From: Ignavibacteria bacterium UBA961
GTDB lineage: Bacteria; Bacteroidota; Ignavibacteria; Kapaibacteriales; UBA961
Direction of reading: 5' to 3'
DNA: 22,434 bases
Assembly (NCBI GenBank): GCA_002293005.1
Contig: DBCJ01000018.1
Location: forward strand, 1 to 22,434
How positions within the stretch are numbered: position 1 is the first letter of the stretch; every line of letters begins with the position of its first letter. The notes under the pieces were generated by a model. That model was given only the letters and a program-made list of their open reading frames with translations. It was not told the origin of the DNA and did not search any database. Shown in pieces: positions 8,126 to 15,128 of this stretch. A program made the translations under genes and the position numbers.

Positions 8126-8183
8126 AATTAAGACTCTTTTATCTGATTTTTGAATACAAATAACGGACAATTTTGTCTTAATT
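8126..8183. repeat. Widely spaced 9-bp inverted repeat upstream of nirK
   Basis: AATTAAGAC at 8126-8134 is the exact reverse complement of GTCTTAATT at 8175-8183. The arms are 40 bases apart. The distal arm overlaps the centre of the 23-bp dyad, while the proximal arm lies between the candidate transcription start and the nirK ribosome binding site. This could be a pair of regulator sites or chance in AT-rich sequence. Confidence 0.5.
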
Positions 8184-8188
8184 ACAAA
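8157..8188 (-). promoter_or_regulatory. Candidate nirK operon promoter
   Basis: On the minus strand a TTTG at 8188-8185 is followed after 20 bases by GTTATTTG (8164-8157). The spacing equals that of the convincing tRNA-Gly promoter here, but the -7 element matches only the TTTG half of TAnnTTTG. A weak core promoter would fit a regulated operon. The -33 element lies inside the dyad at 8169-8191. Confidence 0.35.
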
Positions 8189-8191
8189 ATT
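8169..8191. promoter_or_regulatory. Putative Rrf2-type operator: 23-bp dyad upstream of nirK
   Basis: AATTTTGT at 8169-8176 and ACAAAATT at 8184-8191 are exact 8-bp inverted arms around a 7-base centre, making a 23-bp site. This matches the 11-1-11 layout known for NsrR-type Rrf2 sites, though not the NsrR consensus bases. It lies between the Rrf2-family gene and nirK, overlaps the rrf2 stop codon and covers the candidate -33 element, so binding there would block transcription. A second short dyad (GACAA, two bases, TTGTC in minus-strand reading, 8166-8177) overlaps it. Confidence 0.55.
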
Positions 8192-8622
8192 TATTTTCCG
8201 ATGCGGAGATTTTTGCTAATTGTATCTGATGCTAAGTCTTTGAGGGATATTGCCCTAGCGGATTTCTCATACTTTGTGCGAATGGGAGCCCAGAATTCAT
8301 GAGCGGGGCATGGAGTATTCAAACCACAGCCGGGAAGACCGAGCATGCAATCATGAAAAATGCCTTCGCCATCAATCACGGCAATGATGTCGAACAGTGT
8401 GATTACATCGGGATCTTTCCCTAAACGAACCCCGCCTTTGGCCCCTTTTGTGGATTCAACGATGCCGGCTTGGGTCAATAGTTGGAGAACTTTGGTCAAA
8501 AAATGAAATGGTATCGTAAATTCTTCTGCTATCTTTTTGATTGAAACAAATGAGTCGTCTTTCTGCATCCCCAGATAAATCGTGGCTTGAATTCCATATT
8601 TACATGCCGAAGTGAGAAGCAT
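8191..8622 (-). CDS. Rrf2-family Fe-S transcriptional regulator (NsrR/IscR-like)
   Basis: This 143-residue DNA-binding protein has the winged-helix fold of the Rrf2 family, with the helix-turn-helix at about residues 25-50 (IKKIAEEFTIPFHFLTKVLQ) and the wing KGAKGGVRL. Three cysteines, Cys92, Cys99 and Cys105, plus His108 would hold a redox- or NO-sensitive Fe-S cluster. The spacing is C-x6-C-x5-C-x2-H. It sits immediately upstream of the nirK operon on the same strand, with the 23-bp dyad between them, so it most likely controls that operon and possibly itself. NO sensing is inferred from the neighbours; IscR-like cluster sensing is the alternative. AGGA lies 6 bases before the start codon as a ribosome binding site. 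Confidence 0.88.
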   Translation of the reverse strand: MLLTSACKYGIQATIYLGMQKDDSFVSIKKIAEEFTIPFHFLTKVLQLLTQAGIVESTKGAKGGVRLGKDPDVITLFDIIAVIDGEGIFHDCMLGLPGCGLNTPCPAHEFWAPIRTKYEKSARAISLKDLASDTISKNLRIGK

Positions 8623-8655
8623 TTATGTTCCTGAATAGATGTTCAATTATGAATG

Positions 8656-8663
8656 CAAAAATA
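8656..8663 (-). promoter_or_regulatory. Candidate -7 element (TAnnTTTG) for the Rrf2 regulator gene
   Basis: The minus strand reads TATTTTTG, a full match to TAnnTTTG and identical to the octamer upstream of cbs. The predicted start near 8649 leaves a leader of about 27 bases before the start codon at 8622. No clear -33 TTTG is seen. An imperfectly meaningful dyad (ATGAAT 8649-8654, ATTCAT 8667-8672) flanks the element and could be an autoregulatory site. Confidence 0.45.
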
Positions 8664-8699
8664 CCGATTCATGTCGTATGATTCATCAGAAAACATGTC

Positions 8700-9662
8700 T
8701 CAGAAGGAAATGCCAAAACTCGAGCGAATTCCGATGAATATGGTATTCCATTCATGGTTTTTCAGGATGGAATTGAGTGGCATGAGCACATATCCCTCAA
8801 AACCGAAATGGAGAGGTCCGAAGCCAAATTCCCAGCCGAGTCCTGACTCAACAGACATTCGAATGCGCTCGATTTCTCGCAAGAATGAACGCTTTTGCAG
8901 TGTGAGAACATTTGAACCAGAAGGATAACGAATCTCATTTCGACCCTGAATGATGATGGATTGATGTGTCAAATTGGATTCAAGCACATAATTGAGATTT
9001 ATCCCGCCAAAAAAAGAATAGGTTGAATATGATTGTTGACCCAAAAGATCGAGCGATGCTCCATAGAATGGAATTTCAATAGATAGATGATTCATGAGTT
9101 CAGTCTCATCAAGACTGATCACATGCAATTCATGGAGTGGTGAGAGTGTATTCTGCAGATTGAGATAGGACTTGGAATTGTCCTCAGCGAAGAGCATGCT
9201 ATTCACAAATCGAATGCCGAGTCCGATACGCAGAAGCATACCCAATTCAGGAATGGAAAATCTGGTTCGAAGATATCGTGTGGAATATTCTTGTTCGATT
9301 TGGACATCCTCGGATTCTTCAGAGGAAAATGGTTGAAGAGTAATGCGATCATCTATGGAATAGGTATTGCGATCCGAGAACAAAAGTCCTGATAATCCGA
9401 AAGCACTTCCGGGAACATTCGAATACTGATGAAACATGCCATCAAGAAATATCAAGCCATCCGAACCGGATAATTCTATCGAACGAAATGTTCCGACTCT
9501 TGGGAACCAACCCGCTGACATGTTCACGATATTAGATTCCACCATGAAGGAATCAGGAGATAGCGATTCCAAATCCAGCTTTGGGATTCTTCTGGGTACG
9601 GAATCAGATTCGGAAGCATGCATCAAGAATGTAGAACAGAGCAGTAGAAGTAGATATCTCAT
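8700..9662 (-). CDS. Putative outer-membrane beta-barrel protein, unknown function
   Basis: I do not recognise this 320-residue protein. It has a signal peptide (MRYLLLLLCSTFLMHAS), an acidic and Ser-rich N-terminal stretch, then many alternating beta strands such as RTRFSIPELGMLLRIGLGIRF and a final strand ending in Phe (SSFGISF), as expected for an outer-membrane barrel. The ATG at 9662 is chosen over one at 9677 because it makes an ATGA overlap with the upstream gene and starts directly at the signal peptide. It is the last gene of a three-gene operon with a T9SS-tail protein and a VWA-OmpA lipoprotein, so it may anchor or transport those partners. The Rrf2 gene follows after 77 bases with its own promoter. 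Confidence 0.72.
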   Translation of the reverse strand: MRYLLLLLCSTFLMHASESDSVPRRIPKLDLESLSPDSFMVESNIVNMSAGWFPRVGTFRSIELSGSDGLIFLDGMFHQYSNVPGSAFGLSGLLFSDRNTYSIDDRITLQPFSSEESEDVQIEQEYSTRYLRTRFSIPELGMLLRIGLGIRFVNSMLFAEDNSKSYLNLQNTLSPLHELHVISLDETELMNHLSIEIPFYGASLDLLGQQSYSTYSFFGGINLNYVLESNLTHQSIIIQGRNEIRYPSGSNVLTLQKRSFLREIERIRMSVESGLGWEFGFGPLHFGFEGYVLMPLNSILKNHEWNTIFIGIRSSFGISF

Positions 9663-10318
9663 GGCGACACATTCCATAATCTTTGATAGATGCCCTGCCC
9701 GGTGATGAGTCTCATGCCATATACACCAGGATGATAGGTATATGTATTCGGGATGAATTGAAAATTATGCATTCCTCTATCTTGCATCATGGAGAATTCC
9801 TCGATGATTCGACCATCCAAAGTGATGATTGCGATGCTGATTTTGCCGGGTTTGTCAAGCGCATAAGACCAAGTGGTGACTTCACCTCGCATAATGGGAT
9901 TCGGAATATTGTCCGATACAACACTGAATCGCACATAGGGTAGTGGTGTATTCGAAGAAGAAATCCGAATCATGATGGATGTGTCAATTGCAATCGAATC
10001 TTCCTTCATTCCTTTGATATGAGCCAAGGTCATGCTATCAGAACCTGCAAGCGCCAAGCCATGAATGGTGAGCATCCCAATTCCATTTCCTTGCCATGTC
10101 ATACTGTCCGCTGTGATGCGCTCAAAGACTTGCACATTACCGCCAATGCTGATGGAATCTATATAGAACACTGATGAATTTGAGAGTTTCAATGTATAAT
10201 TTGCTGAGTCTTTTGTGATTTCGGCAATGGATATACTTCCTCTTTCCCCAACGGAGATTGGATTCTGTGCATGGATGCTACCATGCATGAAAAGGAATGC
10301 AAGAACAATGACAATCAT
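9659..10318 (-). CDS. Small secreted protein with T9SS-like C-terminal sorting domain
   Basis: This 219-residue protein has a signal peptide (residues 1-18, ending in HAQ), a beta-rich central part at 20-130 of unknown function, and a C-terminal domain at about 137-219. That domain starts with IPNPIMRGEVTTWSYAL and continues with KISIAIITLDGRIIEEF and GVYGMRLITG, the usual pattern (NP, then strand-rich body, GVY near the end) of type IX secretion system type A sorting domains. It would therefore be carried across the outer membrane and held at the cell surface. It overlaps both neighbours by ATGA, indicating coupled translation with the VWA-OmpA lipoprotein before it and the barrel protein after it. 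No enzymatic motif is visible. Confidence 0.75.
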   Translation of the reverse strand: MIVIVLAFLFMHGSIHAQNPISVGERGSISIAEITKDSANYTLKLSNSSVFYIDSISIGGNVQVFERITADSMTWQGNGIGMLTIHGLALAGSDSMTLAHIKGMKEDSIAIDTSIMIRISSSNTPLPYVRFSVVSDNIPNPIMRGEVTTWSYALDKPGKISIAIITLDGRIIEEFSMMQDRGMHNFQFIPNTYTYHPGVYGMRLITGQGIYQRLWNVSP

Positions 10319-11877
10319 TTTTGTTTGATGATGAATTCTGTGCGACGATTTTTCTTACGAGAATCTTCCGAATCATTTGGAATAAGCGGCATGCTTTCTC
10401 CCTTGCCCGTTATGATGAGTCTGGACTGTTTGATACCTTTTGCAATTAATGCACCGGCAACTGATTGAGCGCGCGAAAGTGATAATTGTGCATTGTCTTC
10501 TTTTTTGCCGATATCATCGGTATGACCTCGTATTTCAAGAGTGATATTGGGCGAAGATTTGAGTGAATAAAACACATCTTGCAAAACTTGATTCGCTGAG
10601 GCCGGAATGGCTGAACTACCCTTTTCGAATTCTATCAATGCTGAATGCATGGTTCCTATTGCATCCCATGCATGAAGAATAGACTTATCATATGTACCGC
10701 GGAATGAAGAGACAAGATCCTTCCGAAGTGAGACGATGCCGAAAACGCGATGAATATCCGCCGAGATTGGTGGAGCATAACTGATCACATAATGATTTTT
10801 CATGCTTTTGACGATATCTGCCAATACAAATGGAAATTCTTTCGTGGAATAGATGCGATATAATTTTCCGCCCGTGGATTCAGCCAGCGCTCGCAGTGGT
10901 TCTTCATCGGTGATGCCATAAGCAATCGCATGAATATTCACGCCATGAGTTCTGGCAAATCGAATAACCGAATCTTGATCGGCATTTGACGAATTGTCGC
11001 CGCCATCTGAAAAAACGATCATCACTCTGCGTGCATTGGAAGTCTTTTTCAATTCCTCAATTCCCGCAATTGACCCATCATAGATTGCTGTTCCACCGCC
11101 ATATCCTTGTTCAACTATGGTGTCAGCATTGAATGTGACGCGAATCGGTATGGCGGATTCACCTCTCAAGCCATCGATTTTGAGCTGAGAAGTATAGGTT
11201 TCATAATCACTGGTGAGCGGTATTTCTCTATGGATTTTTGCTGTGAATTTGATTACGGAAATTGCATCTTCATCTGTGAGCATGTCCATCGTATTGAGAA
11301 CAGCTTCTTGTAATTTTCTTGCACGCATTTCACCCATCGATGGTGAATGGTCGAGTACCATCGATATTGCAATGGGTTTGCGGGAATCCTCATTGATTTC
11401 GCGTATTGTATATCGTGAAAGACCAATTTGACCGGGATTTGCTCCGCATGAATCAATGAGCAATCTCCAGATTGAATCTTTTCCTGAGATTACTTTTCTT
11501 CTGTCAGGACCCGCCAGACCTTGCACAAAAAAACCTCTTTCATCTTTGACGCCAATTTTCAGGAAGATGCTGTCCGGATAAATGCGATCATCAATGCCAA
11601 GAAGTGAAGTGGAAATTGCAGAGGCCGGTAATGTGCTGATGCTATCTGAAAATGATGCATTCACTTCCAGTTTTTGTAAGATGGAGTCATATGCAAGTGC
11701 TTTTAACTCGGAATAAGGGACCATTCTCAATACTGAATCCACAGGTTTTTCCGATGTCTGATAGATAGGTTTATATCCTGCGGGTGGCTTCAAATCCTCT
11801 ATCTGCTTGATCAACATATGAGGACAGCCCGTGAGAGGAAGTAGAAATAGCAATATGAGGATGATTCTTGGATTCAT
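10315..11877 (-). CDS. Lipoprotein with VWA domain and OmpA-like peptidoglycan-binding domain
   Basis: This 520-residue lipoprotein (lipobox LTGC, Cys18) has an N-terminal part of unknown fold, a von Willebrand factor A domain at about 168-370 and an OmpA-like domain at about 405-520. The VWA metal site is intact: DHSPS (Asp176, Ser178, Ser180), Thr263 in GGTAIYDG, and Asp291 in FSDGGDN. The OmpA domain shows GHTDDIG near 451, NAQLSLSRAQSV near 462 and KKNRRTEF near 508, which bind the diaminopimelate peptide of peptidoglycan. It thus ties the outer membrane to the wall while offering a metal-dependent protein-binding surface. The ATG at 11877 gives the lipoprotein signal; a longer frame from 11961 adds 28 unrelated residues. 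It heads a three-gene operon joined by ATGA overlaps. Confidence 0.9.
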   Translation of the reverse strand: MNPRIILILLFLLPLTGCPHMLIKQIEDLKPPAGYKPIYQTSEKPVDSVLRMVPYSELKALAYDSILQKLEVNASFSDSISTLPASAISTSLLGIDDRIYPDSIFLKIGVKDERGFFVQGLAGPDRRKVISGKDSIWRLLIDSCGANPGQIGLSRYTIREINEDSRKPIAISMVLDHSPSMGEMRARKLQEAVLNTMDMLTDEDAISVIKFTAKIHREIPLTSDYETYTSQLKIDGLRGESAIPIRVTFNADTIVEQGYGGGTAIYDGSIAGIEELKKTSNARRVMIVFSDGGDNSSNADQDSVIRFARTHGVNIHAIAYGITDEEPLRALAESTGGKLYRIYSTKEFPFVLADIVKSMKNHYVISYAPPISADIHRVFGIVSLRKDLVSSFRGTYDKSILHAWDAIGTMHSALIEFEKGSSAIPASANQVLQDVFYSLKSSPNITLEIRGHTDDIGKKEDNAQLSLSRAQSVAGALIAKGIKQSRLIITGKGESMPLIPNDSEDSRKKNRRTEFIIKQK

Positions 11878-11976
11878 ATGGCGAATATAACGGTTCGAAA
11901 TATGAGAAGTTTCAGCGTCTTTACTAAGTTCACATTTTGTAAATTGTATTCGGTCACACAAACAACAAATAATCCC
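11878..11976. promoter_or_regulatory. Divergent intergenic region between VWA-OmpA operon and purD
   Basis: These 99 bases must hold the promoters of both the minus-strand surface operon and plus-strand purD. I found no full TAnnTTTG match on either strand; ACATTTTG ending at 11939 is the nearest for purD. No PurR-like or riboswitch-like structure is evident by eye. Confidence 0.4.
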
Positions 11977-13269
11977 ATGAATATATTATTGATCGGCTCC
12001 GGGGGCAGAGAGCATGCGTTAGCTTATGGGCTTCATGCATCACCATCGACAAATAATCTCTATGCATTTCCTGGAAATCCCGGAATGCGCGGAATTACCA
12101 CCATTGTGGATTCATTGTCTCTGAATGATAGTGCCACGATTACTGCATTTTGTCATCACAATTCGATTGATCTGGTGATCGTCGGACCCGAAGCACCGCT
12201 TGTCAAGGGTCTGGCTGATGATGTACGCAAGAATGGCATAGCAGTGTTTGGTCCTTCGGCAAAGGCAGCGAGAATTGAATCTTCCAAGGGATTTTCCAAA
12301 GATCTCATGAAGAAATATGGTATTCCAACTGCCGGCTATGAGCGATTCACGCAGGAGCAATCCCATGAAGCGCATGCATATGTGAATGACAGAGCATTAC
12401 CGATTGTCATCAAGGCGGATGGGCTTGCCGCCGGAAAAGGCGTGATCATCGCCGAAACGCATCATGAGGCACATGAGGCGATTGATGAGATATTTTCGGG
12501 TCTATTTGCTGATGCAGGTTCCAGCATCGTGATTGAAGATTTCTTGAAAGGCGAAGAGGCATCTGTCTTTGCGATCACGGATGGTAATTCAGCAGTATTA
12601 CTTGCACCTGCTCAGGATCATAAGCGTGCAAAAGATGGGGACTTGGGTAAGAATACCGGTGGCATGGGAGCTTATGCACCGGCCCCAATCGTGACAGAAG
12701 CGGTTATGCAAAGGGTTCAAGATGAAATCGTGGAGCCGATGCTGAAGGCAATGCGCGAAGAGGGGTATCCTTTTGTGGGTTGTTTATTTGTCGGACTCAT
12801 GATTGAAAATGGAAGACCATCAGTCGTAGAATTTAACTGTAGATTCGGAGATCCGGAAACGCAGGCGGTTTTGAGTGTATTTCAGGGGGATCTCGCAAAA
12901 CTGCTCAATTCAGCGGCCATTGGTGCATTGGATGCGAGTGCCATGGAATCAAGAGCAAAGGGATTTGCTTGCAATGTTGTGATGGCATCAGGCGGATATC
13001 CGGATGCATATGAGACAGGACATACCATCATTGGACTAGGAAAAGTCTCCGAAATTCAAAATGTTCGAGTTTTTCATGCTGGAACAAAAGCATTGTCCGA
13101 TGGCTCAATTGTGACTGCCGGCGGCCGAGTTTTGGGCATTTGCGGACTCGGTGAAACGCTTGCCGAAGCAATCGACAATGCATATAATGGACTTATAGAC
13201 ATACATTATCCTCACAGATATTATCGAACCGATATTGGAAAGAAAGGATTGAATGTAACAAATCCTTGA
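11977..13269 (+). CDS. purD: Phosphoribosylamine-glycine ligase (GAR synthetase)
   Basis: This 430-residue cytosolic ATP-grasp enzyme joins glycine to 5-phosphoribosylamine in the second step of de novo purine synthesis. It begins with the family start MNILLIGSGGREHALA, followed by GPEAPL, the FGPSAKAARIESSKGFSKDLM region, the ATP-grasp loop IKADGLAAGKGV, EDFLKGEEAS, QDHKRAKDGDLGKNTGGMGAY and the metal-binding VVEFNCRFGDPETQ. Length is normal for the family. The ATG at 11977 is preferred over an in-frame ATG at 11878, which would add 33 unrelated residues and overlap the divergent promoter region. No other purine gene is nearby. The sigma-factor gene follows after 40 bases. Confidence 0.97.
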   Translation: MNILLIGSGGREHALAYGLHASPSTNNLYAFPGNPGMRGITTIVDSLSLNDSATITAFCHHNSIDLVIVGPEAPLVKGLADDVRKNGIAVFGPSAKAARIESSKGFSKDLMKKYGIPTAGYERFTQEQSHEAHAYVNDRALPIVIKADGLAAGKGVIIAETHHEAHEAIDEIFSGLFADAGSSIVIEDFLKGEEASVFAITDGNSAVLLAPAQDHKRAKDGDLGKNTGGMGAYAPAPIVTEAVMQRVQDEIVEPMLKAMREEGYPFVGCLFVGLMIENGRPSVVEFNCRFGDPETQAVLSVFQGDLAKLLNSAAIGALDASAMESRAKGFACNVVMASGGYPDAYETGHTIIGLGKVSEIQNVRVFHAGTKALSDGSIVTAGGRVLGICGLGETLAEAIDNAYNGLIDIHYPHRYYRTDIGKKGLNVTNP

Positions 13270-13295
13270 TTTTTCACTCTTTACAATTGTCTTTG
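13265..13295 (+). promoter_or_regulatory. Weak candidate promoter for the sigma-factor operon
   Basis: CTTG at 13265-13268 and TGTCTTTG at 13288-13295, 19 bases apart, each differ from the Bacteroidota TTTG and TAnnTTTG elements by one base. The predicted start near 13302 is just before the sigma gene. The perfect 10-bp palindrome CTTTGCAAAG (13291-13300) overlaps the -7 element. Confidence 0.25.
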
Positions 13296-13309
13296 CAAAG
13301 TTATTACGG

Positions 13310-13927
13310 ATGTTCACAATGAACAGGGACAGATCATATCATAGGTCCCGTGCTTCTACATCCACCGAGCTTACGGAATGTACAGATCTTCAATTGTACA
13401 ACCTGCTCAGTGGGGGAGGTCCTCGTGCGCATGAGGCATTGAGCATGCTGTATAAAAGACATTCACCTCGAATTTATTCCTATTGCCGGAAAATACTCGG
13501 TGATATTCAGGCCACTGATGATATTTTTCAAGAGACATTCGTGCGATTTTACGAGATGGGTGTTTCAGGACAAGAAATACAAAATGTGCAGGGATATCTG
13601 CTGAAAATCGCTCGCAATTTGAGTTTGAATGAAAAGGCAAAGAAATATAATAAGAGCACGATCACGATTGAAAACTTTGAGTTTCCATCATTGGACACTC
13701 CATATGAGCAGAAAGAATTATCACGATTGATTTCCACTGCTCTTGAAATGCTTCCCGAGGATTATCGAGAGGTATTGATGCTTCGTGAGATGTATGGCTA
13801 TAGTTATAATGAGATTGCGGAAATAGTTGAGACATCCATGCCGATTGTCCGCACACGCATTTATCGAGCAAAGCAGAAGATTCGAGTGATTCTTCAGCCA
13901 TTTATAGATGATTTATATAAACATTGA
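13310..13927 (+). CDS. ECF-type RNA polymerase sigma factor
   Basis: This 205-residue protein is a group 4 (extracytoplasmic function) sigma-70 factor that redirects RNA polymerase to an alternative promoter set. Region 2 spans about 43-112, with IYSYCRKILGDIQATDDIFQETFVRFYE containing the DDIFQETF core-binding and melting segment near 70. Region 4 spans about 143-196, with LPEDYREVLMLREMYGYSYNEIAEIV as the helix-turn-helix near 149 and RTRIYRAKQKIR after it. The first 20 residues are basic and Ser-rich and may not be part of the fold; a second ATG at 13319 has a better-spaced GGA and could be the true start. The next gene, 10 bases downstream, carries an anti-sigma-like head and is the probable partner. 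Confidence 0.9.
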   Translation: MFTMNRDRSYHRSRASTSTELTECTDLQLYNLLSGGGPRAHEALSMLYKRHSPRIYSYCRKILGDIQATDDIFQETFVRFYEMGVSGQEIQNVQGYLLKIARNLSLNEKAKKYNKSTITIENFEFPSLDTPYEQKELSRLISTALEMLPEDYREVLMLREMYGYSYNEIAEIVETSMPIVRTRIYRAKQKIRVILQPFIDDLYKH

Positions 13928-13937
13928 TTAGAATATC

Positions 13938-15128
13938 ATGAGTCAGGAATTTTCGCAATTCAGTCCTTCGGAAATGATCACATTGTATATGGATGGGGAA
14001 TTACCCGATGCATTGCAACCTTCACTTTTCGCTATGCTCTCCGAGCAGGCGGAATTGCGTCAGGAAATGCAGGATCATTTCACGGTTCGCAGACATATGG
14101 ATACCAATCTGATTGCTCCTCCGCTTGAATTGGAGGAATCCATCATGAGAAGAATAGGTGCTGTAACTGTTGGTGCTTCATTGAATAATCCGGTATCAAC
14201 CGGACTTGCCACCTCTGCAACTGCTTGGTTTGGAAAAGTCGTTCAGCCACTCATGTTTGTCTTGCTCGGCGCGACGCTTTCAGGAATGTACTTTGCATTC
14301 AATACTGATAAGTCCGAACAAATTGTTCAAATGACGAAACAAGAGAATGTCCCCATTCAACAAATCATGCAAAGTCCGGTGATCAATGCCACGAATAATT
14401 CACAGATATTGAATATTCCATCAAAGCGCATTGCATCTCCTATGCCGGTCACCAAGAACATGAATGCTGCGAGCATGATTGAAGATGATAATCAAATCAA
14501 TAATTCCAATGCTGATATAAAGCCGACACCGGAAATTGCGCAACAAGCAGTAAATACCGCACCTGTAGATGTGATTGTACCAAACAATGCTCAGCAAATC
14601 GATATTCCGAAAAAGGAATTGCAAGCAATCATTAATTCAGAAGAAACTTCTCCCTTTTCACTCACCCTTCGTGGTTTTACGACACATTCATTCGTGGATC
14701 AAAAAGTCACACCGAACTTTAATCCATTCATCAATAATGTGTCTGCCGGCTTCCAATATGATCTTTCAAAAGAAGATGCCGTTTTTGTTGAAGTAGGTCA
14801 GGAATCCGTTGTCCAACGATTCACCGGAATTGAAAACAATTATACGATTCAATATGATCAGACATATCATGCTCCATGGGCAATGATAGGCTGGCAACAT
14901 CGCTTTCATGGTGGCAATTCATTCAAACCACTCATTAGAGTTGGTGGTGGTGCGATGGAAACAGGTCCAATGGCACGCATGACGATTGGAGTGGAATATG
15001 ATCTCACGCGCAATATCACCTTGATTGGTGGCATTGAAGGCATGAGTACCTTCTACTCATATAAAGGGCAGTGGTTCAGCACACAAAAAGCAGGAATCAC
15101 CTATGGCACGCGAATCTCACTTCGATAA
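13938..15128 (+). CDS. Anti-sigma-like head fused through one membrane helix to a beta-barrel-like domain
   Basis: This 396-residue protein has three parts. Residues 1-75 are a helical cytoplasmic head; LYMDGELPDALQPSL and the RQEMQDHFTVRRHM helix resemble anti-sigma N-terminal domains but lack the zinc HxxxCxxC motif. Residues 101-121 are a single membrane helix. Residues 122-238 are a low-complexity linker rich in Asn, Gln, Pro and Ile. Residues 239-396 show alternating beta strands (SLTLRGFTTH, NVSAGFQYDL, VFVEVGQ, RMTIGVEYDL, TLIGGIEGM, GITYGTRISL) like a small outer-membrane barrel. It follows the sigma gene by 10 bases and should bind it. If the barrel inserts in the outer membrane, one polypeptide spans the envelope and could report barrel state to the sigma factor. 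The tail could also be a periplasmic beta domain. Confidence 0.72.
   Translation: MSQEFSQFSPSEMITLYMDGELPDALQPSLFAMLSEQAELRQEMQDHFTVRRHMDTNLIAPPLELEESIMRRIGAVTVGASLNNPVSTGLATSATAWFGKVVQPLMFVLLGATLSGMYFAFNTDKSEQIVQMTKQENVPIQQIMQSPVINATNNSQILNIPSKRIASPMPVTKNMNAASMIEDDNQINNSNADIKPTPEIAQQAVNTAPVDVIVPNNAQQIDIPKKELQAIINSEETSPFSLTLRGFTTHSFVDQKVTPNFNPFINNVSAGFQYDLSKEDAVFVEVGQESVVQRFTGIENNYTIQYDQTYHAPWAMIGWQHRFHGGNSFKPLIRVGGGAMETGPMARMTIGVEYDLTRNITLIGGIEGMSTFYSYKGQWFSTQKAGITYGTRISLR

Noticed and set aside
11878..11961. 28-codon N-terminal extension of the VWA-OmpA lipoprotein from 11961
   Set aside because: The lipoprotein signal peptide begins at 11877; an extended N-terminus would bury it.
11878..11976. 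33-codon N-terminal extension of purD from an ATG at 11878
   Set aside because: The PurD family starts at MNILLIGSGG (11977), and the extension would fill the divergent promoter region.
13291..13300. Perfect palindrome CTTTGCAAAG as a CRP/FNR-like or autoregulatory operator
   Set aside because: A lone 10-bp palindrome is expected often by chance and it does not match a known consensus; it is noted only with the weak promoter.
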